Source: Siphonodentalium dalli (Eukaryota > Mollusca > Scaphopoda > Gadilida > Siphonodentaliidae). From it: 64,000 nucleotides of DNA. The notes under the pieces are model-generated. The model saw only the letters and a list, made by a program, of their open reading frames with translations. It did not search any database and was not told the origin of the DNA. The stretch lies in NCBI GenBank assembly GCA_032622095.1, contig CP136061.1, positions 64,917,127 to 64,981,126 on the forward strand, in the 5' to 3' direction. Made by a program: the position numbers and the translations under genes. This document shows positions 24,701 to 38,300 of this stretch, piece after piece; the stretch's first letter is position 1, and the number at the start of each line of letters is the position of its first letter.

Positions 24701-27700
24701 CAATGCGCCCTACAGGTAAAGTAATGCCTTGTCTTGAATATTGCTAATTTACACTGGTCTATATTTTTTTTGTGTCGGACTTGTATTCGCTGTAAACATG
24801 TCGATACGGGTTCGTGGCGCGTCACCGGTCATTGAGTATCCACATAGCAGTGGCTTGGTCGCTTTGAGCGATGTGCAATTGTCTGATTGCTCGTTGTTTC
24901 AAAACCTGCGCCAAGTTGTGACCCTTGAGCAAGGTCGCTCGTACTGTGTCGGCTTCTCATCACTCATGCGTTAAAAGAGTACCAGTCAGCTTGTAATACT
25001 GATGAGTATCAGAGCATGTTCTGATCAAACTAGAGCAGTGCCTGTAATGGCTGCAGCCGGTTCATTGGTTGGCTTGTACAAATGACTGGGGTAATATTGT
25101 ACCAAGCGTGTTAGAGCAAGTAATTGGTTAATCGCTATATAAAACTGGTCATTATTATTATCAATTGGGACAATGCCCTAAAAAGGAACAATGTTCCTGC
25201 TTCTTTTGATATGGCTAAATTGATCATGTTGTGTTTCCGAGCTTTATATTTCATACATTTATCATGTCATAGGTCATTTGGTGTGAACTTATTAATTTTA
25301 ACATTTCCCACCAATGGTTAGGATTCCTTCTGTAGTTCCTATTGTCTGTCATCTGCTCCTATATCCAAAACATCCCTCCAAATGAATAATAGACAATTCC
25401 AACATATACGTTTATGACTGAGTGGGAGAATCAATTTAGTATAGATAGGGTTAATATTAATAACTTTACTCACCACTTCTGGTATTTGACACTGAGGAAC
25501 CCATTGAACACTTCACCCAGAGAGCCAACATGGTGTAGATTGTCGAGTATTATTACACTAGGCATTTCTCCAGCACTCGTACTTTCACACTGCTCAGCAA
25601 TATTTGCCAGATATTGTCGCAGTTCTTTGCCTGACTTGTGGTCGACATTGAATGTCGCAACTGAACCAGCAGTTAATTCCTTCCCAGACCTGCGAAACAT
25701 AAGATTATTATAATGTTAACATCATTAGCCTTCATTAAAGGGGTACTGTACACTAAGATAGGCGATTTTTTGATTTACTCCCATTGAAATAACTTTCAAG
25801 TTAGATTGTGTTCGTGTTATATGAGTTTCGTATAAACCTAATTTAGCGAAGAAAATATTGATCTTGGAAACAAAAATATTACGATTTCAAACTACGCGCC
25901 ATGTTTTTGACCTTCACCGGAGAAGACGCAGGTCGCAGGAAGAACCGGAAGTTCATTGCTCACAGCTTCGATTGATGCATTCAATCTCTTCCATCGAACA
26001 ATCTCACTCCCTATAAAATACTTGACGCTTTATGACTCTTGTTTCTTTCTCCTTTTTTCCCGAATCGGTTATAACGGGCCTTCTTTTGCAGGTAACATGT
26101 TTTGTTTGCAACTCAATAATGTTCGCGAATGGCCGTCGATAAAAGACACGCAACATATGCGATTCCAAGAACGGTAACTCGTAATGGCATAATTCTCCAT
26201 TTTATGACTCCAGCCATAAATGATTTTATATTAAATAATTCAATTTTACTTTTACGATAGCCTGTTAACCGGAACGTTTTCAGTAGACATCGTCGACTCA
26301 AATTAGTTATTTTATAATATAATATTCATATTAGATCGCTATTGTCACTGGGAATTTATTGAAATTGGGGTACAGTACCCCTTTAAGATTAATTATTTAT
26401 AAGAACATTAACAGAAAGATGTAACCACATTGTGACAAACAAATACATTCTTAATGAAATATAGAGTTATCGCTCTTTGACAGCAACTTAGGTGTCAGAA
26501 TGACTGGATACTGATGAATCAAGAACATTTGATTTAGAAACAAGCCTGCAAATAGTGTGTCTGTCATTTGCATCTGCTTTGGGAGACCTGGGATCAGATT
26601 GAAGTTCCCCAGTTGAAGTTGGTGAGGTTCACCCATTAGTCACCCCGATTATGCCTTTTATCTTCTACAAATTAGGAGATATAGAAACTTCCCAAAAGGG
26701 AAAAAAGTAACTAAAACATGTTAATTCGAAACTATAGATACTTCCAAGAAGATGAGGCCTACGCATGAATGAGGTCCTCAGTGGGTGAATTTGGTGATGC
26801 TCAAGCATCACTAAATTCACCCTCTGAGGACCTCAGTCTGCAAATGACAGACACACTATTTGCAGACTTGATTAGAAAAATAATTTCCTGGTGACAGAAG
26901 CTCCTGTTCTCACCGACTCAAAATGAATAATTTATACTCCCAAACGTACACAGAAAGCTCAGTGAAGAGATGCACCATTTTCAAGTTTGTTCCCCACAAG
27001 ACAATGTTACCAGTCTCACCTTAGCACTAAGTGTTCTGCTAGTTTCTGAGCCAGGTAAGTTTTTCCAGTCCCACTCGGACCACAGAGGATGATCCGCCGA
27101 TGTTCCAGTAATAGCGATACATATCGCTGCACTATCGACTTCGGTATTAGGGTCTCAAATGCTAGCGAATCGACGCTTGTCTGTTTCGTTCCTGAAAAAA
27201 TTTAAATGGTGTCAAAAATCTATAAACAAGTCATCAAAACAAATTAAATCTTTAGTATTTATTTCAGTGGGAATTTACTGATAATTTATCTATGATTTTG
27301 TGATATTTGGCAGTTTTCAGTCTTTGGCAAATCCTATCAATATTCAACAAAAGCCTTTATATGTATGGAGCTTCCAAGAGCAAACATCATTTCAAAAGGT
27401 TTTAACAATGGCTGAACAGTTTATTCTAAGCAAGTCTTACTTTAATTTAACTGGCAAAGATATATGTGGCCATTGAATATTTTCAGTTATGCGTGCACTC
27501 CAATGCCCCCCTACAGGTAAAGTAATGCCCTAAATAATCAACTCCTTAACCACAGCAGAATTATGGGTAATTTTTCAGGATATAGTCGGAAATATGGCTT
27601 GTTGCCATTCATCGGAAAGCTCTCACTGAGATATTTCGGACTAAATCCGAAAAATTACCCATAATTCTTTATGTGGTTAAGGAGTCGATTATTTAGGGCA

Positions 27701-30700
27701 TTACTGTAATAGCCTTGTCTTGAATATCGCTAAATTTCACTGGTCTTCATTTTTTTTATAGTAATTTCCTCTATGCTGAAATGTTGACGAACTGAGACAT
27801 ATAATGGTGCTTATTCTTAACCCTTTCATGACGGGAGCTGCATTGGTGCAGCATTAAATATCCTTTGCCTTCTCTTATATATGTGAGTCTCCTACATGGG
27901 AGCTTCGCATATATGAGAATGCACTGGTATCTAAGGTCAAGGTAATGTTGTTACGCCAATGCATTCTCTTATATATGCGAGGCTCCATATGGGAGACTCG
28001 TATATATAAGAGAATGCATCACACAGCGTTTTCGTAAAATTACAGGAAGCACCAGTTATGAAAGGGTTAAGGACAATTCATTCTCCAAACATCATAGATA
28101 TATTATCAGGATCACCAGAGCTAATGAGACAACACCGCAGTGTGAAAGCAGGACTGGCATGTTTTCAGTGACACATAAAACAAGACAAATTAGGTCAAAT
28201 TTCACAGCAATAAAAATTGATATTGTTTTTACACCCAGGTTAAGTTGTAGTATGAGCCCTTTATTTACTAATTACCCATAGGTCTAAATTGAACTTATTA
28301 TCTGAACATTTCCACAAATGGATAAAATCTTCCTGCACTGTCCGTCTGCCATCTGCTTCTAGTTAATGAATACCCCTCCAGACAAATAATAGAACATTCA
28401 AATGTATACTTTTATAACTGAAGAGAGAATCCACTCAGTATAGAAAGAGTTAACTTAGAACGTAATCAGTATCAAGAGTGATGTTTAATTTGGAAGTTTC
28501 CCCACTCACGATGATTGATGGCGTTAGTGCAGCTGAACTAATATCAGTTAGCCATTCATCTCACCTTTCAAGCAAATTCCTATTTGCATTGTATCACCGA
28601 CTAGATATCCAATTGGAAGCAGTTCCGGTACTTCTGATTCTGAAATTAAAATTTCAACTGAATACTTGATGAGGCTTCAACTGATATTGACATTCCTCAT
28701 GCCTTTTATTTAATATCTCAGAATGAAATCAATATTCTGCTGCATTGATCTGTTATTTGAGTTTTTTTCCTGTTAGATATAGATTAGGGAGCTGGAGGCA
28801 ATATGAAGAAACCAATCAACAACTGCAATATCATATATTACAGAGATAACTCAACTGTTAGGAGCAGCTGAGTAGTGAGTTGAATCATGCTGTGAATTTC
28901 TGTATTGATTCGATGGTACAAAATATTATATTGAGCCAGAGAGACTAGTCAACAGGGGGGTTCAAGGCACAAAGAAAAAGATTTTTATTTTCTCACCAAC
29001 TGGAACAGAAACTGCTATTTTGTTTAGAATGTTATAACATTCAAATCTATCTGCTAAAACAATTATAAGTAAATAAGTTTCTCCCATGTTTTTGCGAATA
29101 ATGCAAATTAAGTTTTGAAAACGTATGTTTTATAAACAATGTTGTTGCTATTGGAAGTGTAGCCAGGAATACATAAACCATCTATACACTCATTACATAG
29201 GGGCAGACAACTCCCTCTGAATCACAATTGTGTTAGCGCACTGCATTTAATCATTATTTATCATGAGTTTGTAATGCTTGAAGTTTTTAGCCTCTTCTCG
29301 TGAATGAGTACCCACCTTTTGTCCTGATTATCTCCCCTATATGGTAAGCATACACACTCTCAGCGCTGACACCAAGGTTAGTAACAGGGTCGACTCGTAA
29401 TACATATTCCTGGAAAAAAAACAAGAACATTCAATGAAGTTGTTGTTTCAACACAGTGGAATATATATACATCTGTTTAAATTTGAGGAATGGTAAATTA
29501 TGTACTGAAGGAAAATGCATAAAACATTGCAATTGAGGAATAACTATTTTATCCACATGTATTTGATTTCCCTACGCATGTGTTTGTACTTAATGAGTAA
29601 ATAGTTACCAAATACTAATTCTTATCTAGATGTCTTCAGGTATCATCTAAAGTACTATTCAATTTGCACTAATGCCAAAATTTAATTTGTTAAAACACAC
29701 CTAAATAGCTGGAAAATTTAAACTGTTACCTTGTAGTCTGGCTTCGATGTAATATAATGAAATATGATAATATCTACAACTGCAAATACCTTTGTATCAT
29801 TTCAAAATTAAAGCAGTTATTCTCAGGTTAGTTCAGAGAAGCTGGGAAGTTGTACTTTTAGACATGCTACTTTAAGCCTGATTTAAAATACACATCAACT
29901 TTTTTTGAAGACACCATACATTGTTGATGTTCATATATGGTTCATTTTTAATCCACATTCACCTACCTTGAATATTTTCCGTACAATATTGTCCAGTATG
30001 TCCCACTTCGTCTTGCCACTGACAGATAGTGAGCCAATCAGGACTTCTGGAACTCGCTGCAAAAAGAATTTTGATTCAAGATTTATATTCAGGCAATATT
30101 AGGGTAAATGATTAGGAGAAAACATATCGTTTTAACCCTTTCAATCCCAAGTCCGATTTTTGTATCAACCCATATTTCCTTGATCATTTTTCAAATTTAT
30201 TGATTATAATAATGTGATACATTGATGGAAAGAGCTCTTAGGGAAATATGGGTTGATACAAAAATCGGACTTGGCACTGAAAGGGTTAAACATCATATAT
30301 TTGTTCACGGATTATGGAAAATACACACATGATAGAGATAGGAAACAAGTAATTTCATTCAAATTGCTGAGAATGGAATGTTTAATTTAATGCGGAAATA
30401 CAAAGACATCTCAAAGATATCATATTATTCAAAAACCTGTTAATGTTTCAAGATTTAATTTGCTCTATTCTGGCACAGAAGGTATTTTATTTGTTTATGA
30501 TAGCATTAAATTTTTTTTTATAAATATGGGCTCACCTCGATCGCTACCCGAACTGGGTCCGGGTTAGAACCCAGGTATACTGTGATGGTCACCCGCTTGC
30601 CTTCTCTCTCATGAGCTTCGGAGGCAGATAACAACATATCTGAATGAAGAAGATTCCATGATATTATTTAATTAAACTATAGGTTCTCCATCTACAAGAA

Positions 30701-32289
30701 ATAATCAAGTAATTCTAGTTCAATTGTGACAAACAAACTAAAGAACTCACTCAGTTAATTGTAAAATGCAACTTCAGTTTTTGGTCTATGTACCAATTCT
30801 ATATCCCATTTTACCATGTTGGCATAAACCATAGAACTATGGCCCATTTATTCTACTTTTCTGGTCGGGAGGGGGGGGGGGGGGGGGTAGGGGGGGGGGG
30901 GGAATTTCAGGCACGTGTGCTGATTTTTTCCTTTCAACCCTTGTTGGGACCCACCCAGTTTTTTCCGACAACCACCCCCCTTTTAACACTAAAACAGAGA
31001 TTTACGGGGGGTAATTCACTGTAAACAGTTGTACATGAATTTCTGTGCAAACTATTTGTCATGGATGTTAACATTGACATGTAAATAGGAACGAGTCATT
31101 TCGGGGTCATTCGGCAAAAAAAACATGGCTGCCAGGGGCCATCTTGGATTTCAAAATTTGCAACAAAATACAACACGACAACTGCCTGCAGTCATATCAG
31201 TTTAGCAGTTAGAATTACATTATTTCTCATAGTCTAAGGTGTTTTAAGCCATCTCATTGCAAAAAACTTGCAGAATTTTTTTTTTGAGTTGCAGAAAAAA
31301 TTGTTTGTTGGTCTCATCGACCACCCACCCACCCCGGCATACGTGTACATGTCTGGAAAATTCCCCTCCCCCTGTCCTGGCATTTCAATATTTCAAATTT
31401 CACTGTTTTCAGGTACCAAGAACTTCTGTAAAATAGATATTTCACCAGATAAACCCAGAGAAATTCTTTGTTGAAAATCTCTTGCCATTTTTGGCTGGAT
31501 TTATGCAAAACGTGCATCTCCCCTCAAGCTTTAACTAGAGGTGTGACTGTCCCAATGGGACTACGGATACCCCCCTGTTTTAAAAATACTAAGATGTTTC
31601 ACATGTCAGTAAACATTTAGTTAAAATAATAAAATAACAGTTCCCATTGCAGGTGTACATCCATAACCCTAATCTTAAACCTATTGACCGAAAAATGTAG
31701 GAATAAAAGCTTGGACAAAATTATGCATGTTGCGAAAAAAATTCTAAGTAAAAAAAGGGGAGTAACTCCACAAAACAAAGTCGGTCAGACATCATAATTG
31801 CAGGTGCACAGGTTCCCATGGTACTAAATATCAGTTCCAAGATTAAAAAACATTGACCTAAAAATGTAGGAATAAAAGCTCGGACAAAATTATACATGTT
31901 GCAAACAATTTTCTAAGTCGAAAAGAGGGGAATAACTCCACCAAAAAATGCCGGACAGACATCATAATCGCAGGTGCACAGGTTCCCATGGTACTAAATG
32001 TCTGCGCCAAGTTAAAAACAAATTGACCTAAAAATGTAGGAATAAAAGCTCGGACAAAATTACACATGTTGCAAAAAATTTCTAAGTCGAAAAATAGGGA
32101 ATAACTCCACCAAAAAAAGTCTGACAGACGTCATAATCGCAGGTGCACAGGTTCCCATGGTGGTTGATGCCTGTGCTAAGTTTCACGGATATTGATCGAA
32201 AAACGACTGAGAAAAACTCCGGACAAATTTGTGTCCACAGACGGATGACAGACAAGCTGACTCCAGTATACCCCCCCTTAACTTCGTTG

Positions 32290-32322
<33 letters not shown>

Positions 32323-35300
32323 ATAATGAAGAATTTAATTATCATTGAATGAGCATGTTACTTACCGAGACTAGTTTGTTCTGGAATACTGAGTGATCGT
32401 TCTAATGAGTCGCTGCTGGAACGCGTATGAATAAGTGATGTCTGTGAGGATCGCAGTGTGCTTTGTGTGGGAGTTGTGGTCACCATTCTCTGTAACCTGT
32501 CATTGTCAGCTTTTAAGGCACTCATTTCATTCTGAAAAAAAAATAAAAAAAATTCATTGTTTGTTTATTAACGCTTTATGGAGCCACAGACAGAGATCTC
32601 TGAACAATGCACTGATGACTATGGTCTTCTTGGGTCCATATTGAGGCTCTATACGAGAGTGTTATATACTTTATATAAGCCTTTCATGACGGGAGCTGCG
32701 CTGGTGCAGCATTAAAGAGCCCATGCCAATGCATTCTCTAAAATATGCGAGTCTCCTATAAGACAATGCACTGGCTTACAAGATCAAGATAAATATTGTT
32801 AGGCCAATTCATTCTCTTATATATGCGAGGCACCCTATGCGAGACTCGCTTATATAAGAGAATGCATTGGCACAGGATTTTCACAAAAATCAGGAAGCAC
32901 CTGTCATGAAAGGGTTAAATATCATGAAATCCAATGTTGAACATTTCAATCACACAATTCAGGTTGTCTTTATTTTTCAAGCAATAGGAGAAAATTAATA
33001 GAAGCTGTCATTGTCTAGGCCTAAATATATTTTATAATGGAAATGAGGATTGCAGAACAAACTTTGCAGATATTATCCAGCTTTTCTAAGTTTTTAATTT
33101 TTTCCCAGGATTATCCATGTTTGTATTGGGCATCAATAAATAAGTACTTCTTTTTCTCGCACATGTGCATGAAAACTAATGAGTTCAAGATGGCTTGTCT
33201 ATCAATTAATAAAAGTCATTGCAATGATCATACCATTGTGAGACCAGAATTCAATATGGGATTCTTTATTTAAAATATGTCATACAGTACTGATTAATTA
33301 CATGTGGAACAAGTTAGATAAATAATGTAAAAAAACAATCCCAAAACACATTCTTCACGTGATAAGAAAACATTCATCAGCAACTTGACTCCATTCAATA
33401 ATTATTTTCTATGTCTAGAGGAATTGCATCAGTCTGATAATATTACTCTCGATGCATACCTTCATTTTCATCATTGTTTCTCGCAGCTGTTCGAGTTGGT
33501 GAGCTGAAGTCAGGGCCTCCAGCCTGATGTCTGTCAGCTTCATGTCTTTGTCACGCAGTTGCTTCTTCATTTCATTCACACCTTTAGTCTCGTCTCCATC
33601 ACAAATTCTGCAAAATATTTGGCATCCATATTATTAAAGATACATAATCCAAATGAAAACTCCTCAATTACTATTTCTTTGGCTTCCGGTAAAAAATATT
33701 TGATTGGAGTCAAGGAACTCACCACCCATCAAAGCTCAGAGCTATCAGATATCAGTTTTTAAAATCTGTTATTTTTCACAACCTGGAATATTTGGCGGCC
33801 TGGGAAATATTCCACGAATGCTGACATACTCTCGATACCTATGGTTGGGAGATGAGGAGATTTCATTGAAGCGACCATTTAATTGGGAGATGGAGAGTTG
33901 TCAATGAAATATTTATGCCCCAGATGAGTGTGACCATTTGAATGGGAGATGGGGCGATATCATTTGATATACTTACGCCCCAGATGAGAGAGACCCTTTG
34001 ATTGGGATCTGTGAACCAGCTAGCATGTGTGGCATGGTCTGCAGCAGTGGTGAATTTGGAGCAGAGAAATTCGACCTCAGACTTGTCGTATCAGGCTCAC
34101 AGTCAGACATTGATCCCTTGAAATTCTTCTTTCGTGAGAAAGCCTTGCTGAATGAGCTCCGCAACTAAAATATTAGAATATAATAGAGAATAAGAATGCC
34201 ATAGAAAACGAAAATCATGAGCGTATAGAAAGCTTATACTAAATACTAACCAAGAGCAAGGACATATTTATGAATCCTGAAAATGAGTATGAGTTCCAAG
34301 TTTAATGTCTTGGTTTATTTTAACCCTTTACCCAACAGAACGGCCCTGTGCCAATGCATTCTCTTATATATGCGAGTCGACCATAGGTCGCCTCGCATAT
34401 ATAAGAGAATGCATTGGCTTATCACATTAAAAATTATAAAATTGTTAAAGAATGTAAGAAAAAATGGTAAAAAGGGTTAAAAAAAGATTTGTTTTAGGCC
34501 AATGCATTCTCTTATATATGCGAGGCGACCTATGGTCGACTCGCATATATAAGAGAATGCATTGGCACAGGTCTAACTGTAACTATCACAATGTGGTCAA
34601 GGAGCCGGTTCCAATGATATCCATATTTGTATGGTTCTATTGAGACAGACCGAAGATATTTTAGGCTGTTGAAGCTTTATTTGGCCGGTTTTGGCCGGTT
34701 TGTTGGGTAAAGGGTTAAGAGATACCAGGGATGCTTGGAGTAGAGCTGATCCCTAAAAGTGCACAAAATGTTACTGTAATACCCTAGATAATCGACTCCT
34801 TAACCACAGCAGAATTATGGGTAACTCTCACTGAGAGCTTTCCGATGAATGGCAACAAGCCATATTTCCGACTAAATACTGAAAAGTTACCCATAATTCT
34901 CTGGTGGTTAAGGAGTCGATTATTTAGGGCATTACTGTACATGTCACCTCTGACTAAAAGCATGCCCTTTTATACTTTTATAAAAGTTCTACCTTGGTGC
35001 CCCTGAATCAAAATAATAAAACAGAGAAATTATGCTGAATAACCATTTGAACTGGTTTAAACCATGTTCATTTTTGCAATGGACTAATGACCGTTATAAA
35101 CCATTCCTTATAGGCTCCTGATCCCCCAAAAAAAGGCAGTCTGAATTAACAGCACCATCCAACTGCACAAACAATAAGAATTTCCTGCTCACTAGCTTTC
35201 AGAATACTCCCATGCATCTCACACATGGCACTACCATATGATGTACATGTCTTCAGCTGCTCATGCCACAAGTGCATCTGTTGCATGTTGATGCGATTTA

Positions 35301-38300
35301 GATTAAATTGCATTTCACAAACAATTACACACACTTAATTTCATATGCCAGAATGTCTTATTGTTCAGTCAACCTGCGAAAATGCTTGGAATTATGAAGA
35401 AATTTAGCTTTGTTGACATGTTGCGGCTACAATCTTATATAGACATTCAGGCATTTCTTTGATAGTAAGCTATTTTGTGTTGAGCCATTGTCGTGCTAGA
35501 CCATGTGGTAAGACTTAACCCTGATACTTTTCTTCAAACTGATCCATAATCAACAGAATATTTAGAAAATTACGTTCTAGATATGTGAATTTTGTCTGCG
35601 CCGACTCATTTCTTTGGGTGAAGCTACTTGTAACATAATAACAACACAACTCACCCATCCCTTCTTTTTGTTTTTCAGCTTTCTATGTATTTCACTGTCG
35701 GTGGCTGCCGACTGCTGACTCGTGCCGCTGCACGCGCTAGATAAACTGTTAATACTGGACATACTCTCTGATGACATCTGACGATTTATACACGGTTCTG
35801 AAGAGAAAATGAAAACCCAACTTTAAAATTAAACAGGGAAGCAACATGGAAACAGACTAGGATCGGAAATAAATAGAAGAGCTTGGCATAAAATTTCATT
35901 CAATTTCACAAAGAATTAGCAATTCCATTAAATTGACTAACAATTTCCAGACATATTGCACAAACCAGAGAGCCTATGTCTGGATTCTAGCCTATATATG
36001 TCTGGTTTCTTAGTAACCAATTGTGTAATTTGGGTAATTTAATCAAATGGAGTTTTCATTGTGTCACATCCCACCATTATGTGGGTTGTATATACAGTAA
36101 TGCCCTAAATAATCGACTCTTTAACCACAGCAGAACTATGGGTAATTTTTCAGGGTTTAGTCGGAAATATGGATTGTTGCCATTCATCGGAAAGCTTTCA
36201 CCGAGGGCTTTCCGACAAATGGCAACAAGCCATATTTCTGCTGTGGTTAAGGAGTCGATTATTTAGGGAATTACTGTAATTTCTACTTTTCGGCTTGTTG
36301 ATTCTATTATCTGAACATCTATACAAAACTAAAATAAAGAATGGTAATCAAGTAACTACCCATTAATGAGTATCAAGTTAATGAAGGCTTCAAGTCTGAA
36401 GAACATATATTCTTCTAAATTCTCCAATGAATTTTATATATGATGTTTCAAGCATGATTTCTCTAAAATATCTTCACAAGTGCATACTACCAAGCATGCA
36501 CTCGCCAAACATAAACAAGAGGCAATTATGCAAAAAAAAAATCCATCAGTTAATATCTATACAAACATGTTTCTTTGGTGAATCACACAAACACAGGTTC
36601 ATAACTCACCCCACTTGAAAAAAATCCATTAATCAAGTTTAAAACATCTCTCCATGCACACAGAGGAAAAACAAGAGGATTCCACTCCCGACACAAACCC
36701 ACCCAGAATATTCTAGAATTATCCCTCCCGATTCCAGTTTTTTTTTACCAAGATATTTTTCTCGAGTGTTATCTATGGTAATGATGAGTGTATCTTCAAA
36801 GACAACCACTTGCAAGGTTTTTGTATATTCAGTACTAATGATGGAGAGTGATGGCAGACCAGATACCAGGATGTTTTGCCATTTCTTATAAAAACACACT
36901 CATTAATATTACTATTAAGAATCCCACCATCATAATATAAACAAACCACATTCCACACTATTATTAGTAATAATAATTTATCATGATAAGGATTCTCAGT
37001 AGATCATGGATAAGTGGTCAGAATTAGTATTAATCGCTTAAAAAAATATCACCCTGGTCAATTGAGCTTGATCATTTCTGGGGAAAGGGGAGGAACAGCC
37101 AAAATGTAGCAAATCGTCAAGATTAATGAATGGTCCAAATGGTTCATAGCTATTTTATTTAGATGGAGTATGAATGGTATTCATATTCTTATATTTACAT
37201 ACACCTGATATCTCTTCCGATTTCCCCATAGCGTTACGGTAGACACGCCCCCTTATTCAATGCATTCATAAACCTATGAACGTAACGTGACATCACTTTC
37301 AATGTCGTTCATAGGTTTATGAACACATTGGTCCCGGAAATTACGGGGGATTGTCGGTAATCGCGAGCACGGGTGGCACGAGATGTTCGATTGACTATCA
37401 GAATGTTGGTTATCATATAATCCCATATCCCACAAAATGTGAAATATGAAAATACAGCGAAATAGCACAAAAATTGAAATAGGAAAATACGGCGAAATAG
37501 GGCGAAATATAGAACGAAATATAGAAATAGGAAATTATTTATATAAACGAAATAACGGAGATATTTGAAAAAGTGTTTTTGACGAAATAACGGACATATT
37601 TGGAGAAGTGTTTTTAAGAGCATAAGTATATAAATATAAATAATAAACGGCGGATTCAATGTGGTCATGGGTTTTGACCGCGATAAAAAATCATCAAACT
37701 CCGCATGCAGTTTGCTGAATTTTTCTCGCGGTCAAAATCCCATGACCACATTGAAACCGCCGTTCATTTCTTATAAGTTACTAAAGTAAAGCAGATACAA
37801 TCAGACTTGACAGTAAACTAGAAAACGTCCACTGGGTCAAATTGTTTTTGGTTCCATTTATTTGATTGAGTTCGCATTTCATATTCTAAAATAAAAATTT
37901 TGTACTGAAGCATTATAAAATAAAACAAAATTGAATAATTGTCATTGTGGATGTCAATGTATGTTCCTGTCCTGCAGTAAGGGTAAATGCCTATAAATTA
38001 AGTGTTACTACAATCTCACCTGAGGAATTGACGCCATTTATGACCATTCCCGGCGAGGTGTGTCGCCGGGTCGATGGGGGACTCGTTAATGGTATTTCCG
38101 GAGCTTTTAGTTGCAATCCACCGCTCTGTTTTCTCAGGGCATCAATCGTTGCCTGTAACTCATGGAGTTCTGTGTCCTGAAGATATAAGCAAAAGACATG
38201 TCCTTATTCAGGCCAATTGCTAAAATAATGCATGAGGAACAGGCCTGAAAATATGGACATTTGCAGAATGAATATTATGGACTTGTTCAGGTGTGTAAAA

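Noticed and set aside
37309-37668. 119-codon Phe/Tyr/Leu-rich minus-strand frame as a membrane protein
   Set aside because: Produced by the CGAAATA degenerate repeat read in reverse; hydrophobicity comes from base composition.
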